64,000 bases of DNA, taken from assembly GCF_900100365.1 (NCBI RefSeq), contig NZ_FNKU01000001.1, positions 4,167,501-4,231,500 of the forward strand. Direction: 5' to 3'. Position numbers and translations under genes: made by a program. The notes beneath the pieces are model-generated. The model ran no database searches, had not been told where the DNA came from, and worked only from the letters and a program-made list of their open reading frames with translations. Positions 40,080 through 49,330 of this stretch are shown in pieces. Numbering within the stretch: position 1 is the stretch's first letter; every line of letters starts with the position of its first letter. This DNA is from Pseudomonas cannabina. GTDB taxonomy: Bacteria; Pseudomonadota; Gammaproteobacteria; Pseudomonadales; Pseudomonadaceae.

Positions 40080-40367
40080 CTACCAGCTGAATATTTCCCA
40101 CTGCGGGATCAGCATGTCCGGTTGATCCGAACGAATGAAATTGGGGCTTGTACCATCGGCGCGCACCAGAAAATAGGGCTTGCCGTGTTTCGGGGTGATT
40201 TTCACTGCATACAGAAAGCCGTTCTGTCGGTATTCCTGAATGGTTCGGTCACCGTCGGTGCGAATAGTAACGTCCGGAGCCGCCGAAGGTGAGTCCTCTG
40301 CTGCAACAGCGAGCAAAGGGCAAAGTGCCAACAGGCCGGTCAATAAGAGTCGATTTACCTTGCGCAT
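40080..40367 (-). CDS. DUF2782-family periplasmic protein
   Basis: A 95-residue protein with a cleavable signal (RLLLTGLLALCPLLAVAAEDS) and the DUF2782 core DVTIRTDGDRTIQEYRQNGFLYAVKITPKHGKPYFLVRADG. Function unknown. It is conserved beside polA and thrB in Pseudomonas (PA5494 position, from memory) and is likely co-transcribed with thrB 50 bp downstream. Confidence 0.88.
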   Translation of the reverse strand: MRKVNRLLLTGLLALCPLLAVAAEDSPSAAPDVTIRTDGDRTIQEYRQNGFLYAVKITPKHGKPYFLVRADGTSPNFIRSDQPDMLIPQWEIFSW

Positions 40368-40441
40368 GATAACCTTGTCGCTTTGTCGTCAATGGTCCGC
40401 GCATTCTAGCGCCGACCCCGCCGAAAAGGTTGATTCTGCTC

Positions 40442-43207
40442 ATGACCCAAGCGCCGCTCGTCCTGGTGGACGGTTCTTCTTACCTCTACCGCGCCTTCCA
40501 TGCACTGCCCCCTCTGACCACGTCCAAAGGCTTGCCGACCGGCGCCGTCAAAGGCGTGCTGAACATGCTCAAAAGCCTGCGTCGCCAGTACCCGGAAAGC
40601 CCGCTCGCCGTGGTTTTCGATGCCAAGGGCGGGACCTTTCGTGACGCGCTGTACACCGACTATAAAGCCAACCGGCCCAGCATGCCGGATGACCTGCGCG
40701 TGCAGGTCGATCTGCTGCATGCGTGCGTCAAAGGCATGGGCTATCCGTTTTTGTGCGTGGAAGGCGTCGAAGCGGATGACGTGATCGGCACCCTGGCGCG
40801 CAGCAGCGCAGCGGCAGATCGTCCGGTGGTCATTTCCACCGGCGACAAAGACATGGCGCAACTGGTCGACGGGCACATCACGCTGGTCAATACCATGACC
40901 GGCAGCGTGCTGGACGTTGCAGGCGTGAAAGAGAAATTCGGCGTCGGCCCGGAGCACATCATCGATTACCTGGCGCTGATGGGCGACAAGGTCGACAACA
41001 TTCCAGGCGTGCCGGGGGTCGGTGAAAAAACCGCAGTCGGCCTGCTGGTTGGCGTCGGTGGCGGGATCAAAGAGCTTTACGACAACCTCGACAAGGTCGC
41101 GACCCTGCCGATCCGCGGTGCCAAGACCCTCGCCGCGAAGCTCGAAGAGCACCGCGAGATGGCGTTTCTGTCCTACGAACTGGCGACCATCAAGATCGAC
41201 GTGCCACTGGACATCGAACTGGATCAGCTGCACTGCAGCGAGCCGGACCGCGATGCGCTGATGGAGCTGTACGCCGAGCTGGAATTCAAAAGCTGGATCG
41301 AAGACCTGCAACGCGATGCCAAGCGTGCCGGGCAGGAATTGACCGTTGAAGAGCCTACAGTCGAAGCCAAAGAAGCGGCCTATGAAGTCATCCTTGAGCA
41401 GACTCAGTTCGACGCCTGGCTGAAAAAGCTTCAGGCCGCGCCGCTGTTCGCCTTCGTCACTCAGAGCAACGGCACCGACGCCCAACGCGCGCAACTGGTC
41501 GGCTTGTCTTTTGCCATTCAGACCCACGAAGCGGCGTACATTCCGCTGACTCACTCTTACATGGGCGTCCCGCAGCAACTGGATCGGGACAGCGTGCTCA
41601 AGACCCTCAAGCCGTTGCTGGAGGACCCGGGCAAGATCAAAGTCGGTCAGCACGCCAAATTCGCCATCAATCTGCTCGCCAATTGCGCGATCGATGGCGA
41701 TCAGGCGCAAGGCATCGATTTGCAGGGCGTCAGGTTCGACACCATTCTGGAATCCTACGTACTGGATTCCACGGCGACCCGTCACGACCGCGACAGCCTG
41801 GTGGCCAAGTACTTGACGCACACGCCGATCAACTTTCAGGACATCGCCGGCAAGGGTGCCAAACAGCTGACCTTCGATCAGATCGCCATCGAGCAGGCGG
41901 GCAACTACGCCGCCGAAGAGGCCGACCTGACCCTGCGTCTGCATGAAGTGTTCGAAGCGCGTCTGGCGGCGATCCCGACCTTGCAGCCGGTACTCAACGA
42001 TATCGAGATGCCACTTGTCCCCGTACTGGCGCGTATCGAGCGCCAAGGCGCGCTGGTCGATGCCAACCTGCTGGGCATCCAAAGCGTCGAACTGGGCGAC
42101 AAGATGACCGCATTGGAGCGCGAAGCCTTCGCCATTGCCGGTGAAGAGTTCAACCTGGGCTCGCCCAAGCAGCTCGGGGTGATTCTCTACGAAAAGCTCG
42201 GCATGCCGATCCTCAGCAAAACCGCCACCGGCCAGCCGTCGACCGCCGAGGCAGTGCTTGCCGAACTGGCCGAGCAGGACTTCCCGCTGCCGAAGGTGCT
42301 GATGCAGTACCGTTCGATGAGCAAGCTGAAAAGCACCTACACCGACCGCCTGCCCGAACAGATCAACCCGCGCACCGGGCGCATTCACACGTCTTATCAT
42401 CAGGCCGTGGCGGTGACCGGGCGCTTGTCGTCCAGCGATCCGAACCTGCAGAACATCCCGATTCGTACCGCCGAAGGGCGCCGTATTCGTCAGGCGTTCG
42501 TGGCGCCGAAGGGTTACAAACTGCTGGCGGCGGACTATTCGCAGATCGAACTGCGGATCATGGCGCATCTGGCGAAGGACGAAGGCTTGCTGCACGCGTT
42601 CCGCAATGATCTGGACGTACACCGGGCCACGGCGGCGGAAGTCTTCGGCGTCGAGCTGGAAGGCGTGACTCAAGACATGCGCCGCAGCGCCAAGGCGATC
42701 AACTTCGGCCTGATCTACGGCATGAGCGCGTTCGGTCTGGCCAAGCAGATCGGCGTCGACCGCAAGCAGTCACAGGCTTACGTAGACCGTTACTTCGCCC
42801 GCTACCCCGGCGTGCTCGACTACATGGAGCGCACCCGCGCCCAGGCCGCCGAGCAGGGTTTTGTAGAAACCATCTTCGGCCGTCGCCTGTACCTGCCGGA
42901 CATCAATGCCAAGAACCCGTCCCTGCGCAAGGGCGCGGAGCGCATGGCGATCAACGCGCCGATGCAAGGTACGGCCGCAGATATCATCAAAAAAGCGATG
43001 GTGGCGGTAAATGGCTGGCTGGATGCGTCCGGCCTGGATGCACGCGTCATCCTGCAGGTGCACGATGAACTGGTGCTGGAGGTGCGCGAAGACCTGGTCG
43101 ATCAGATCAGCGAACAGATCCGTCCGCACATGAGCGGAGCCGCAGAATTGGCCGTGCCGCTGCTGGTGGAAGTCGGCATCGGCAACAATTGGGACGAGGC
43201 ACATTGA
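40442..43207 (+). CDS. polA: DNA polymerase I with a degenerate proofreading domain
   Basis: A 921-residue Pol I. The 5' nuclease domain (1 to about 290) is intact (LVDGSSYLYRAFHAL, VEADDVIGTLAR, GDKDMAQLV, GDKVDNIPGVPGVGEKTA). The polymerase domain (about 520-921) has LAADYSQIELRIMAH, RRSAKAINFGLIYGMSAFGLA and LQVHDELVLEV. The 3'-5' exonuclease domain is degenerate: the E. coli DTE motif (D355, E357) reads VTQ, KYD (D424) reads KFA, and AED (D501) reads AEE. The enzyme should therefore repair and remove primers but lack this proofreading activity. Start 40442 follows the usual MTQAPLVLVDGSS. The ErsA sRNA follows. Confidence 0.96.
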   Translation: MTQAPLVLVDGSSYLYRAFHALPPLTTSKGLPTGAVKGVLNMLKSLRRQYPESPLAVVFDAKGGTFRDALYTDYKANRPSMPDDLRVQVDLLHACVKGMGYPFLCVEGVEADDVIGTLARSSAAADRPVVISTGDKDMAQLVDGHITLVNTMTGSVLDVAGVKEKFGVGPEHIIDYLALMGDKVDNIPGVPGVGEKTAVGLLVGVGGGIKELYDNLDKVATLPIRGAKTLAAKLEEHREMAFLSYELATIKIDVPLDIELDQLHCSEPDRDALMELYAELEFKSWIEDLQRDAKRAGQELTVEEPTVEAKEAAYEVILEQTQFDAWLKKLQAAPLFAFVTQSNGTDAQRAQLVGLSFAIQTHEAAYIPLTHSYMGVPQQLDRDSVLKTLKPLLEDPGKIKVGQHAKFAINLLANCAIDGDQAQGIDLQGVRFDTILESYVLDSTATRHDRDSLVAKYLTHTPINFQDIAGKGAKQLTFDQIAIEQAGNYAAEEADLTLRLHEVFEARLAAIPTLQPVLNDIEMPLVPVLARIERQGALVDANLLGIQSVELGDKMTALEREAFAIAGEEFNLGSPKQLGVILYEKLGMPILSKTATGQPSTAEAVLAELAEQDFPLPKVLMQYRSMSKLKSTYTDRLPEQINPRTGRIHTSYHQAVAVTGRLSSSDPNLQNIPIRTAEGRRIRQAFVAPKGYKLLAADYSQIELRIMAHLAKDEGLLHAFRNDLDVHRATAAEVFGVELEGVTQDMRRSAKAINFGLIYGMSAFGLAKQIGVDRKQSQAYVDRYFARYPGVLDYMERTRAQAAEQGFVETIFGRRLYLPDINAKNPSLRKGAERMAINAPMQGTAADIIKKAMVAVNGWLDASGLDARVILQVHDELVLEVREDLVDQISEQIRPHMSGAAELAVPLLVEVGIGNNWDEAH

Positions 43208-43275
43208 GTGAAAAAGGGCGAACTGTAGGCAGGTTCGTCAAACATTGTAGGAAAGGTGAACTTTTCTTAATTGCT

Positions 43276-43304
43276 GGAACTTAACCATTTGGACAGGAGT
43301 CAGA
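43276..43304 (+). promoter_or_regulatory. Sigma-22 (AlgU) promoter of ersA
   Basis: GGAACTT at 43276-43282 and TCAGA at 43300-43304 are separated by 17 bp, matching the AlgU/RpoE -35 and -10 elements. The start site would be near 43311. P. aeruginosa ersA is known to depend on sigma-22. Confidence 0.75.
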
Positions 43305-43310
43305 GGTTCC

Positions 43311-43439
43311 GATAGATTGCAAAATCCATCGTGCTCCTAGTTGTGTTAAGTGTTGGCATATATCCGGACCCCACCCTAAGGTCTGGACCTTAAGCCCCGG
43401 AACTTCCTTCTCCCCATGCGAAGTCCGGGGTCTTTTTTT
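43311..43439 (+). ncRNA. ersA: ErsA small RNA
   Basis: The region between polA and engB carries a sigma-22 promoter and ends in a strong terminator: the stem CCCCGGAACTTC (43395-43406) pairs with GAAGTCCGGGG (43420-43430) and is followed by TCTTTTTTT. The location between polA and engB is that of E. coli Spot 42 and P. aeruginosa ErsA. ErsA is an Hfq-type regulator of envelope, exopolysaccharide and virulence mRNAs in P. aeruginosa. Length about 129 nt; the 5' end is inferred from the promoter. Confidence 0.8.
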
Positions 43440-43448
43440 GCCTGCGAT

Positions 43449-44084
43449 TTACTCGGCAGGCACCTTGTCTTCCAGTTCCATCCAGTCGGCCAAGACGGTG
43501 TAGGCCTCTTCCAGCCCCATGCGCTTGGGGGCCGAGAACAACTGAATGCTGACGGCGTCGCCCCAACCCTTGCGGATCTCGGCCTGAACCTTGAGCAGCG
43601 TGTTCTTGGCTGCACCGTAGGTCAGCTTGTCGGCCTTGGTCAGCAGGATGTGCATCGGCATGTTGCTCGCGATGGCCCAGTCCAGCATCAAGATGTCGAA
43701 GTCAGTCATTGGATGACGGATGTCCATCATCAGGATCAGCCCCTTCAGGCTTTCGCGACTGCCCAGATAGGCTTCCAGGTGACGCTGCCAGTGCAGCTTG
43801 AGCGGGATGGGTACTTTCGCGTAACCGTAGCCAGGCAAATCGACCAGACGGCGATCTTCGTCCAGGCCGAAGAAGTTCAGCAACTGGGTACGCCCCGGCG
43901 TCTTGGAAGTACGCGCCAGGCTGGCATGCGTCAGGGTGTTCAGCGCGCTCGACTTGCCCGCGTTGGAGCGACCGGCAAATGCGACTTCAAAACCTTCGTC
44001 ATCGGGGCATTGGTCGACCTTGGCGGCGCTGAGCATGAACGTGGCCTGTTGGCACAGACCGAGAATGGGGTTTTTGAGCTGCAT
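43449..44084 (-). CDS. engB: Ribosome-biogenesis GTPase EngB/YihA
   Basis: A 211-residue small GTPase with the EngB order: [20 protein letters not shown] (G1), [14 protein letters not shown] (G2), VDLPGYGYA (G3), LTKADK (G4) and a C-terminal FSA (G5). It assists large-ribosomal-subunit assembly and is usually essential. It converges with ersA, whose terminator lies directly beyond its stop. Confidence 0.95.
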   Translation of the reverse strand: MQLKNPILGLCQQATFMLSAAKVDQCPDDEGFEVAFAGRSNAGKSSALNTLTHASLARTSKTPGRTQLLNFFGLDEDRRLVDLPGYGYAKVPIPLKLHWQRHLEAYLGSRESLKGLILMMDIRHPMTDFDILMLDWAIASNMPMHILLTKADKLTYGAAKNTLLKVQAEIRKGWGDAVSIQLFSAPKRMGLEEAYTVLADWMELEDKVPAE

Positions 44085-44157
44085 GTGATTTCCGGTGAAG
44101 GCCCTTGCCTAAAAGGCGTGTGGCAAGAGGTGTCGGTTTCGTTTGGGTGCGTGCGCC

Positions 44158-44163
44158 TATAAT
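44158..44163 (+). promoter_or_regulatory. Possible sigma-70 -10 element upstream of dsbA
   Basis: TATAAT occurs at 44158-44163 in the 295-bp gap between engB and dsbA. No good -35 lies 17 bp upstream. In related genomes this gap holds cytochrome genes, so the promoter may originally have served them. Confidence 0.35.
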
Positions 44164-44379
44164 GACACACCTGTCCCCCGGCCCATACTCGCACCCTGTC
44201 GGGGCGCACTGACTGACCGCTGGAACATTCAGACATGACCTGCTTCACTCCTTATGCAAAAAGGCCTGCCACGGCCGCCCATTTTTACAACCCCAGCGTT
44301 ACACTAACGAACTCAGGCTTTCGCGCCCGGTCGAACACACCGTCGCATGAAGGCGATTCAATCTGCTCAGGAGTAAAGC

Positions 44380-45024
44380 ATGCGTAATCTGATCATCAGC
44401 GCCGCTCTGGTTGCCGCCAGTCTGTTCGGTATGTCCGCCCAGGCCGCCGAGCCCATCGAGGCCGGCAAACAATACGTCGAGCTGAAAAGCGCTGTGCCCG
44501 TTGCCGAGCCGGGCAAGATCGAAGTCATCGAGCTGTTCTGGTATGGCTGCCCGCATTGCTACGCGTTCGAGCCGACTATCAATCCATGGGTTGAAAAACT
44601 GCCGTCCGACGTCAATTTCGTGCGTATCCCGGCCATGTTCGGCGGCCCATGGGATGCACACGGCCAACTGTTCATCACCCTGGACACCATGGGCGTCGAG
44701 CACAAGGTTCACGCAGCCGTCTTCGAAGCTATCCAGAAAGGCGGCAAGCGTCTGACCGACAAGAACGACATGGCCGATTTCGTTGCGACTCAGGGCGTGA
44801 ACAAGGACGATTTCCTCAAGACGTTCGACTCCTTCGCAGTGAAGGGCAAGATCGCGCAGTACAAGGAACTGGCCAAGAAGTACGAAGTAACTGGCGTTCC
44901 GACCATGATCGTCAACGGCAAATACCGTTTTGACCTCGGCTCGGCCGGTGGCCCGGAAGCAACTCTGAAGGTGGCCGACCAGTTGATCGCCAAAGAACGA
45001 GCAGCTATGGCGGCTGCCAAGTAA
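44380..45024 (+). CDS. dsbA: Thiol:disulfide interchange protein DsbA
   Basis: A 214-residue periplasmic oxidoreductase. A signal peptide (NLIISAALVAASLFGMSAQA) is followed by the active site C57-P-H-C60 in FWYGCPHCYAFEP and the cis-proline loop VTGVPTMIV. It introduces disulfides into exported proteins and is reoxidised by DsbB. The gene follows AGGAG and is 9 bp ahead of the endonuclease/phosphatase-family gene, with which it may be co-transcribed. Confidence 0.96.
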   Translation: MRNLIISAALVAASLFGMSAQAAEPIEAGKQYVELKSAVPVAEPGKIEVIELFWYGCPHCYAFEPTINPWVEKLPSDVNFVRIPAMFGGPWDAHGQLFITLDTMGVEHKVHAAVFEAIQKGGKRLTDKNDMADFVATQGVNKDDFLKTFDSFAVKGKIAQYKELAKKYEVTGVPTMIVNGKYRFDLGSAGGPEATLKVADQLIAKERAAMAAAK

Positions 45025-45033
45025 GCGCCGGTC

Positions 45034-45909
45034 ATGCGCCGCTGGGGCAAAGGTAGCCCGCGTATCGTTGGCCTGCATGATCCGCAGGTCAACGAACATC
45101 ACCTGACGCAAAGTGGCTTGCCGGAAGACGGCAGGCTGCGTTTGCTCAGTTTCAACATCCAGGTCGGTATCAGCACCGAACGCTACCGGCACTACCTGAC
45201 GCGCAGCTGGCAGCATTTACTGCCGCATGGCGGACGCGCAGGCAACCTGCAGAAAATCGGTGACCTGATCAACGACTTCGATCTGGTGGCGCTTCAGGAG
45301 GTCGACGGCGGGAGCATGCGCTCCGGCTTCGTCAATCAGGTCGAACATCTTGCCCAGCTGGGCGGTTTTCCGTACTGGTATCAACAGCTCAATCGCAACC
45401 TCGGGCGTCTTGCCCAGCACAGCAACGGTGTCCTGAGCCGTCTGCGCCCGACCAAGATCGAAGACCACCCGCTGCCCGGCCCGGCCGGACGCGGTGCCAT
45501 TCTCGTGCGCTTTGGCGAAGGTGAAGACGCGTTGATCGTGGTCATGATGCACCTGGCCCTCGGAACCCGCACCCGAACCCTACAACTCGCCTACATTCGC
45601 GAACTGATCGGCGGCTACCGTCATCAAGTGCTGATGGGCGACATGAACACGCACGCCAATGACTTGCTGGAACACTCGCCGCTTCGTGATCTGGGGCTGC
45701 TGGCCCCGCAAATCGAAGCGACGTTCCCCAGTTGGCGCCCAAAGCGCTGCCTTGATCACATTCTACTCAGCCCGACCCTGACGCTTGAACGCGTGCAGGT
45801 GCTGGCCCAACCCATTTCCGATCACCTGCCGGTTGCCGTCGAGATTCGCCTGCCTGCTTCACTGTGTGGGGACTCACTGCCTGTGCCCTCTGGTGGAAAC
45901 CTTGCATGA
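45034..45909 (+). CDS. Endonuclease/exonuclease/phosphatase-family protein
   Basis: A 291-residue protein with the EEP fold motifs: LRLLSFNIQVGI, DLVALQEVDG (metal-binding Glu), MMHLALGTRTR, LMGDMNTHAND and C-terminal LDHILLSPTLTLER...SDHLPVAVEI (catalytic His/Asp). No signal peptide. The substrate (DNA, phospholipid or phosphoester) cannot be decided. It lies between dsbA and the diguanylate cyclase gene, whose start overlaps its stop as ATGA. Confidence 0.88.
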   Translation: MRRWGKGSPRIVGLHDPQVNEHHLTQSGLPEDGRLRLLSFNIQVGISTERYRHYLTRSWQHLLPHGGRAGNLQKIGDLINDFDLVALQEVDGGSMRSGFVNQVEHLAQLGGFPYWYQQLNRNLGRLAQHSNGVLSRLRPTKIEDHPLPGPAGRGAILVRFGEGEDALIVVMMHLALGTRTRTLQLAYIRELIGGYRHQVLMGDMNTHANDLLEHSPLRDLGLLAPQIEATFPSWRPKRCLDHILLSPTLTLERVQVLAQPISDHLPVAVEIRLPASLCGDSLPVPSGGNLA

Positions 45910-47978
45910 GCGACGACGCGGAGCGTTGGAAAGAGAAATACCTCAAAGGGATCGAGCAACAGGATAAGCTCGAAAAGCGCTGGGATGCGCGGCTCGACTT
46001 GCTGCGGCGCGGCTTGGTACGCAGCAGTCTGGCGGCAGAGGGTTCAGACCGGGCCGTCGACGAATGCATGAAGGAAATGCGTGAAATCGTCCGCACCGAC
46101 GACATGGACGCAGGCCTCGCTGCCCTGATCCCGCGCCTTGAAAAGGCCGTGCTGGATTCTGAACATCGCCGCGAAGTGCGCGCCGGGCAGATCAGTTCGG
46201 CACTGACCGCTCTGGTCGCACAACTTCAGGCACTGCCGCTGCCACGCGACGTCCGCAAACCACTCAAGCGCTTCGCCAAGGACCTTGAAGAACGCGCCGC
46301 TCAGGCACGCGAACTGCCCGTCCTGCTCAGCGAGTTGAGCAGCCTGCAAGGCCAGGCCCTGACGCAGATCGAAAAACCCGAAGAAGGCCCCCGCCAAGGA
46401 TTGCTGCAACGCCTGTTCGGCGCGCGGGACACGCACAGCGAGCAACACCCTCCTGAACCGCCTCAGCCTGAAACGACCCCGGCCTCGGTGCGAGAGGAAC
46501 AGCACGACAACGTGCATGAACGCCCTGCATCCCCCGCGCCCCCGGATACACCGCCAACGCCGGTAGCGCCACTTCCGGCGCAGGCCGAGCAGACTGATAC
46601 ATTTATCGAATCGGCCCCACCGCCGACAGCCGTTGCCGAGGGCGAGGCAGTCGCTGCTCCCGCGCCAGTAGAAGCCGCACCCTCCGTGATCGCCACGCCC
46701 ACTGTGACGATCAACGCAGAAATTACTCCCGAACCACCGGCTGAACACGCCTACACCTACGTCGAGCCCGTCGATATCACCGACATGCTGGCGCCTGTTC
46801 CCAGCGTGCCGTATCAGCAACGACCGGCGCCGCCCATCGTTGACACAGAGCCGCCGGAAGAAGATGCCGAGCCTGAAACCGAGGTCGCAGAAGGCGATGA
46901 CGGCTACGCGCTGCCCTCCTCCCCGGAGCCGAGCTACAGCTCGGTCGCTGAGCACATCGAAGAAACCCTGCTGGGCCTGCTCAACGACCTGACGTTGTCC
47001 GAGCATTTCCGTCCGCAGGTCGAGGACATGCAGCTACGCCTCAAACACGGGCTTAACTGGTACGAACTGCTGCCGATCCTCGACGATCTTGCAGTTTTGA
47101 TGCTGGCGATCAATAACGGTGGTCAGCAGGAATTCGGCAGCTATCTCAAGCAGCTGAACGAACGACTCGAGTCGTTCCAGAGTCATTTGCAGGCTGCCAG
47201 CGAAGATCACGCCGAGGATCAGTCCGCCGTTCGCGACTTGAACGAGCAATTGCGCGAGCAGGTGGGCGGGCTGCAAAGCAGCGTTCAGGATGCGTCCGAC
47301 CTGACCAGCCTCAAGCAGGTGCTGGATAACCGGCTCGAAGGCTTGCTCAGCACCATGGATAATTACCAGCGCAAACGCGACGACCGCGAGCAGGAAGTGG
47401 CATCGCGACTGCAAAGCCTCTCGGCACGCGTCGCCAGCATGGAGCAGGAAGCACTGGGTTTCAGGAGTCACCTGGAAGAGCAACGCCAAAAAGCGCTGGT
47501 CGACACGCTCACCGAACTGCCCAACCGGGCCGCCTGGGGTGAACGCCTCGAGCATGAAATGGCGCAGTGGCAGCAAGAGAAGAACAGCCTGCTGGTGTGC
47601 ATTCTCGATCTCGACCATTTCAAGCGTATCAACGACGGCTACGGGCACCTGGCTGGCGACAAGGTGTTGAAGATTGTCGCCAACGTTTTCAAGAAACGCC
47701 TGCGGCCTGGGGATTTCCTCGCCCGCTTCGGTGGCGAAGAGTTTGTCATGCTGTTGCCCGCAACCGTTCCCGATGTCGGGCTAAAGCTTCTCGACGAACT
47801 GCGTGCCGCCGTCGAGCTGTGTCCGTTTCACTTCAAGGGCGAACGGGTAACCATCACGGTTTCCATGGGAATGACCGCTTTTCGGTTGGGAGAGCGCTCC
47901 GATACCGCCATCAAGCGCGCTGACCAAGCGCTTTATAAAGCCAAGGAAAATGGCAGGAACCGGGTAGAACAGGGATAG
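45906..47978 (+). CDS. Diguanylate cyclase with a long helical sensory region
   Basis: A 690-residue protein. The N-terminal 170 residues are charged and helical, followed by a low-complexity Pro/Glu/Ala-rich linker (about 175-320), a helical/coiled-coil block (about 330-515) and a GGDEF domain (about 520-690) with GGEEF in FLARFGGEEFVMLLP. The I-site RxxD is absent (FKKRLRPGDFLARFGGEEF has RPGD, so RxxD-like inhibition is uncertain). It makes cyclic di-GMP. No membrane helix is apparent. The position after the EEP gene matches DgcH (PA5487) of P. aeruginosa, from memory. Start 45906 overlaps the EEP stop. Confidence 0.9.
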   Translation: MSDDAERWKEKYLKGIEQQDKLEKRWDARLDLLRRGLVRSSLAAEGSDRAVDECMKEMREIVRTDDMDAGLAALIPRLEKAVLDSEHRREVRAGQISSALTALVAQLQALPLPRDVRKPLKRFAKDLEERAAQARELPVLLSELSSLQGQALTQIEKPEEGPRQGLLQRLFGARDTHSEQHPPEPPQPETTPASVREEQHDNVHERPASPAPPDTPPTPVAPLPAQAEQTDTFIESAPPPTAVAEGEAVAAPAPVEAAPSVIATPTVTINAEITPEPPAEHAYTYVEPVDITDMLAPVPSVPYQQRPAPPIVDTEPPEEDAEPETEVAEGDDGYALPSSPEPSYSSVAEHIEETLLGLLNDLTLSEHFRPQVEDMQLRLKHGLNWYELLPILDDLAVLMLAINNGGQQEFGSYLKQLNERLESFQSHLQAASEDHAEDQSAVRDLNEQLREQVGGLQSSVQDASDLTSLKQVLDNRLEGLLSTMDNYQRKRDDREQEVASRLQSLSARVASMEQEALGFRSHLEEQRQKALVDTLTELPNRAAWGERLEHEMAQWQQEKNSLLVCILDLDHFKRINDGYGHLAGDKVLKIVANVFKKRLRPGDFLARFGGEEFVMLLPATVPDVGLKLLDELRAAVELCPFHFKGERVTITVSMGMTAFRLGERSDTAIKRADQALYKAKENGRNRVEQG

Positions 47979-48070
47979 CTGAAACATTTGTCCGAACAAA
48001 TGTTTCAGCCTGAAGCTATTTGCTGGCGCTTTGTTATCCTGTCGCATTTCCTGCCGATGTTGCCAATCCA

Positions 48071-48850
48071 ATGAAGCTGTATTTCTCCGCCTTTCTGCTA
48101 CTCGCCCTCACGGCCTGCTCCAGCGGTCCAACACTGGACACCAGCCACCCGTCTGTGAATTTCGACAACCGGGTGCAGTACGTCGTGATGCATTACACCT
48201 CAACCTCGCTGGAACGCTCACTCCAATTGCTGACCCATGGCGAGGTCAGCAGTCATTACCTGATCGGAGATGACGCCAAAGCCACCGTTTACAAACTGGT
48301 CGATGAAAACGCCCGAGCCTGGCACGCCGGCGAAAGCGAGTGGGAAGGCCGCACCTGGCTCAACTCCAGCTCGATCGGCATCGAAATCGTCAATCCCGGA
48401 TTCAAGGAAACACCGACAGGGCGCCTGTGGTATCCGTACAGCGAAGCGCAGGTCCGGTCGATGATCGTGCTGCTCAAGGACATCGTCAAACGCAACAGAA
48501 TCGACCCCAAACACGTCATCGGTCATAGCGACATCGCCCCGCTGCGCAAGCAGGACCCGGGCCCGCTGTTCCCATGGAAACGCCTCGCAACCGAAGGCCT
48601 CGGCATCTGGCCCGACGAGCACCAGGTTGCCCAGCGCCAGGCATTGCTCGCTGTCAACCTGCCGAGCATCACCTGGTTCCAGCAGCAACTGGCACGCTTT
48701 GGCTACAGCACCCCGCAAACCGGCGAGCTGGACACCGCAACGCGACAGGTGCTGGCAGCCTTCCAGATGCACTATCGCCCTGCCCGTTTCGACGGCGAAC
48801 CCGACGCACAAAGCGCTGCCATTCTGCAGGTGCTTAATCACTCGAATTGA
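48071..48850 (+). CDS. N-acetylmuramoyl-L-alanine amidase lipoprotein (AmpDh2/AmiD type)
   Basis: A 259-residue protein with a lipoprotein signal (KLYFSAFLLLALTAC, C18) and an Amidase_2 domain. Zinc ligands are in VQYVVMHYTSTS and VIGHSDIAPLRKQDPGP (His and Asp), with HYLIGDDAKATVYKLVDENARAWHAG between. A peptidoglycan-binding-like C-terminal region (FQQQLARFGYSTPQTGELDTATRQVLAAFQMHYRP) follows. It cleaves the bond between MurNAc and L-Ala in the cell wall, probably from the outer membrane. Start 48071 was chosen from the signal peptide. Confidence 0.92.
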   Translation: MKLYFSAFLLLALTACSSGPTLDTSHPSVNFDNRVQYVVMHYTSTSLERSLQLLTHGEVSSHYLIGDDAKATVYKLVDENARAWHAGESEWEGRTWLNSSSIGIEIVNPGFKETPTGRLWYPYSEAQVRSMIVLLKDIVKRNRIDPKHVIGHSDIAPLRKQDPGPLFPWKRLATEGLGIWPDEHQVAQRQALLAVNLPSITWFQQQLARFGYSTPQTGELDTATRQVLAAFQMHYRPARFDGEPDAQSAAILQVLNHSN

Positions 48851-48926
48851 TTAGGTTTAATGGAGAATAAGGTCCCAGAATGTTAAATGGACGCCCACAT
48901 CGCACGGCAAGCCAAGGTTGAATTAA

Positions 48927-48944
48927 TGTACAAGATCCTGTACA
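48927..48944. promoter_or_regulatory. YefM-YoeB operator
   Basis: Two TGTACA hexamers (48927-48932 and 48939-48944) are centred 12 bp apart, the spacing described for the E. coli yefM-yoeB operator. They lie about 110 bp before yefM, so autoregulation by the YefM-YoeB complex is likely. Confidence 0.75.
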
Positions 48945-49051
48945 AAACCCTATCCCAAGCTAAGCGCTTGAAGAAGCGTTCGACACCTGAAAGGTAGTCG
49001 AGCAGTTCCAATCCCATGAAGGGCCTGGTTGAGCCAGGAAGGAATATTTAT

Positions 49052-49330
49052 ATGCAGGTTTTATCATTCAGTCAGGCTCGCGCCGGCTTGAAGCAGGCTA
49101 TGGATGATGTGTGCAGGGACCATGAGCCCGCTCTCATCACACGCTTGCGCGGTGATCATGTAGTCATGCTGTCCCTTGATGACTACAACTCAATGTCAGA
49201 AACCATGTATCTGCTGGGTACAGAGGCCAATGCGACGCGTCTGCGACAATCTGTTGCACAGCACAAAGCCGGGAAAGCTTTTATCAAGGAGATTTCCCTA
49301 GATGTCACAGGGCCAGAAACAGAAGAATAA
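49052..49330 (+). CDS. yefM: YefM/Phd-family antitoxin
   Basis: A 92-residue antitoxin. The N-terminal DNA-binding part reads MQVLSFSQARAGLKQAMDDVCRDHEPALITRLRGDHVVMLSLDDYNSMSETMYLL, the family pattern. The flexible C-terminus binds and blocks the toxin. Start 49052 follows AGGAAGG. The stop lies inside the toxin gene (29-bp overlap), typical of translational coupling. Two TGTACA operator motifs lie upstream. Confidence 0.9.
   Translation: MQVLSFSQARAGLKQAMDDVCRDHEPALITRLRGDHVVMLSLDDYNSMSETMYLLGTEANATRLRQSVAQHKAGKAFIKEISLDVTGPETEE

Noticed and set aside
40406..42673. Minus-strand 755-residue frame opposite polA
   Set aside because: Antisense to polA with no domain and His/Arg/Gln-rich composition; shadow frame.
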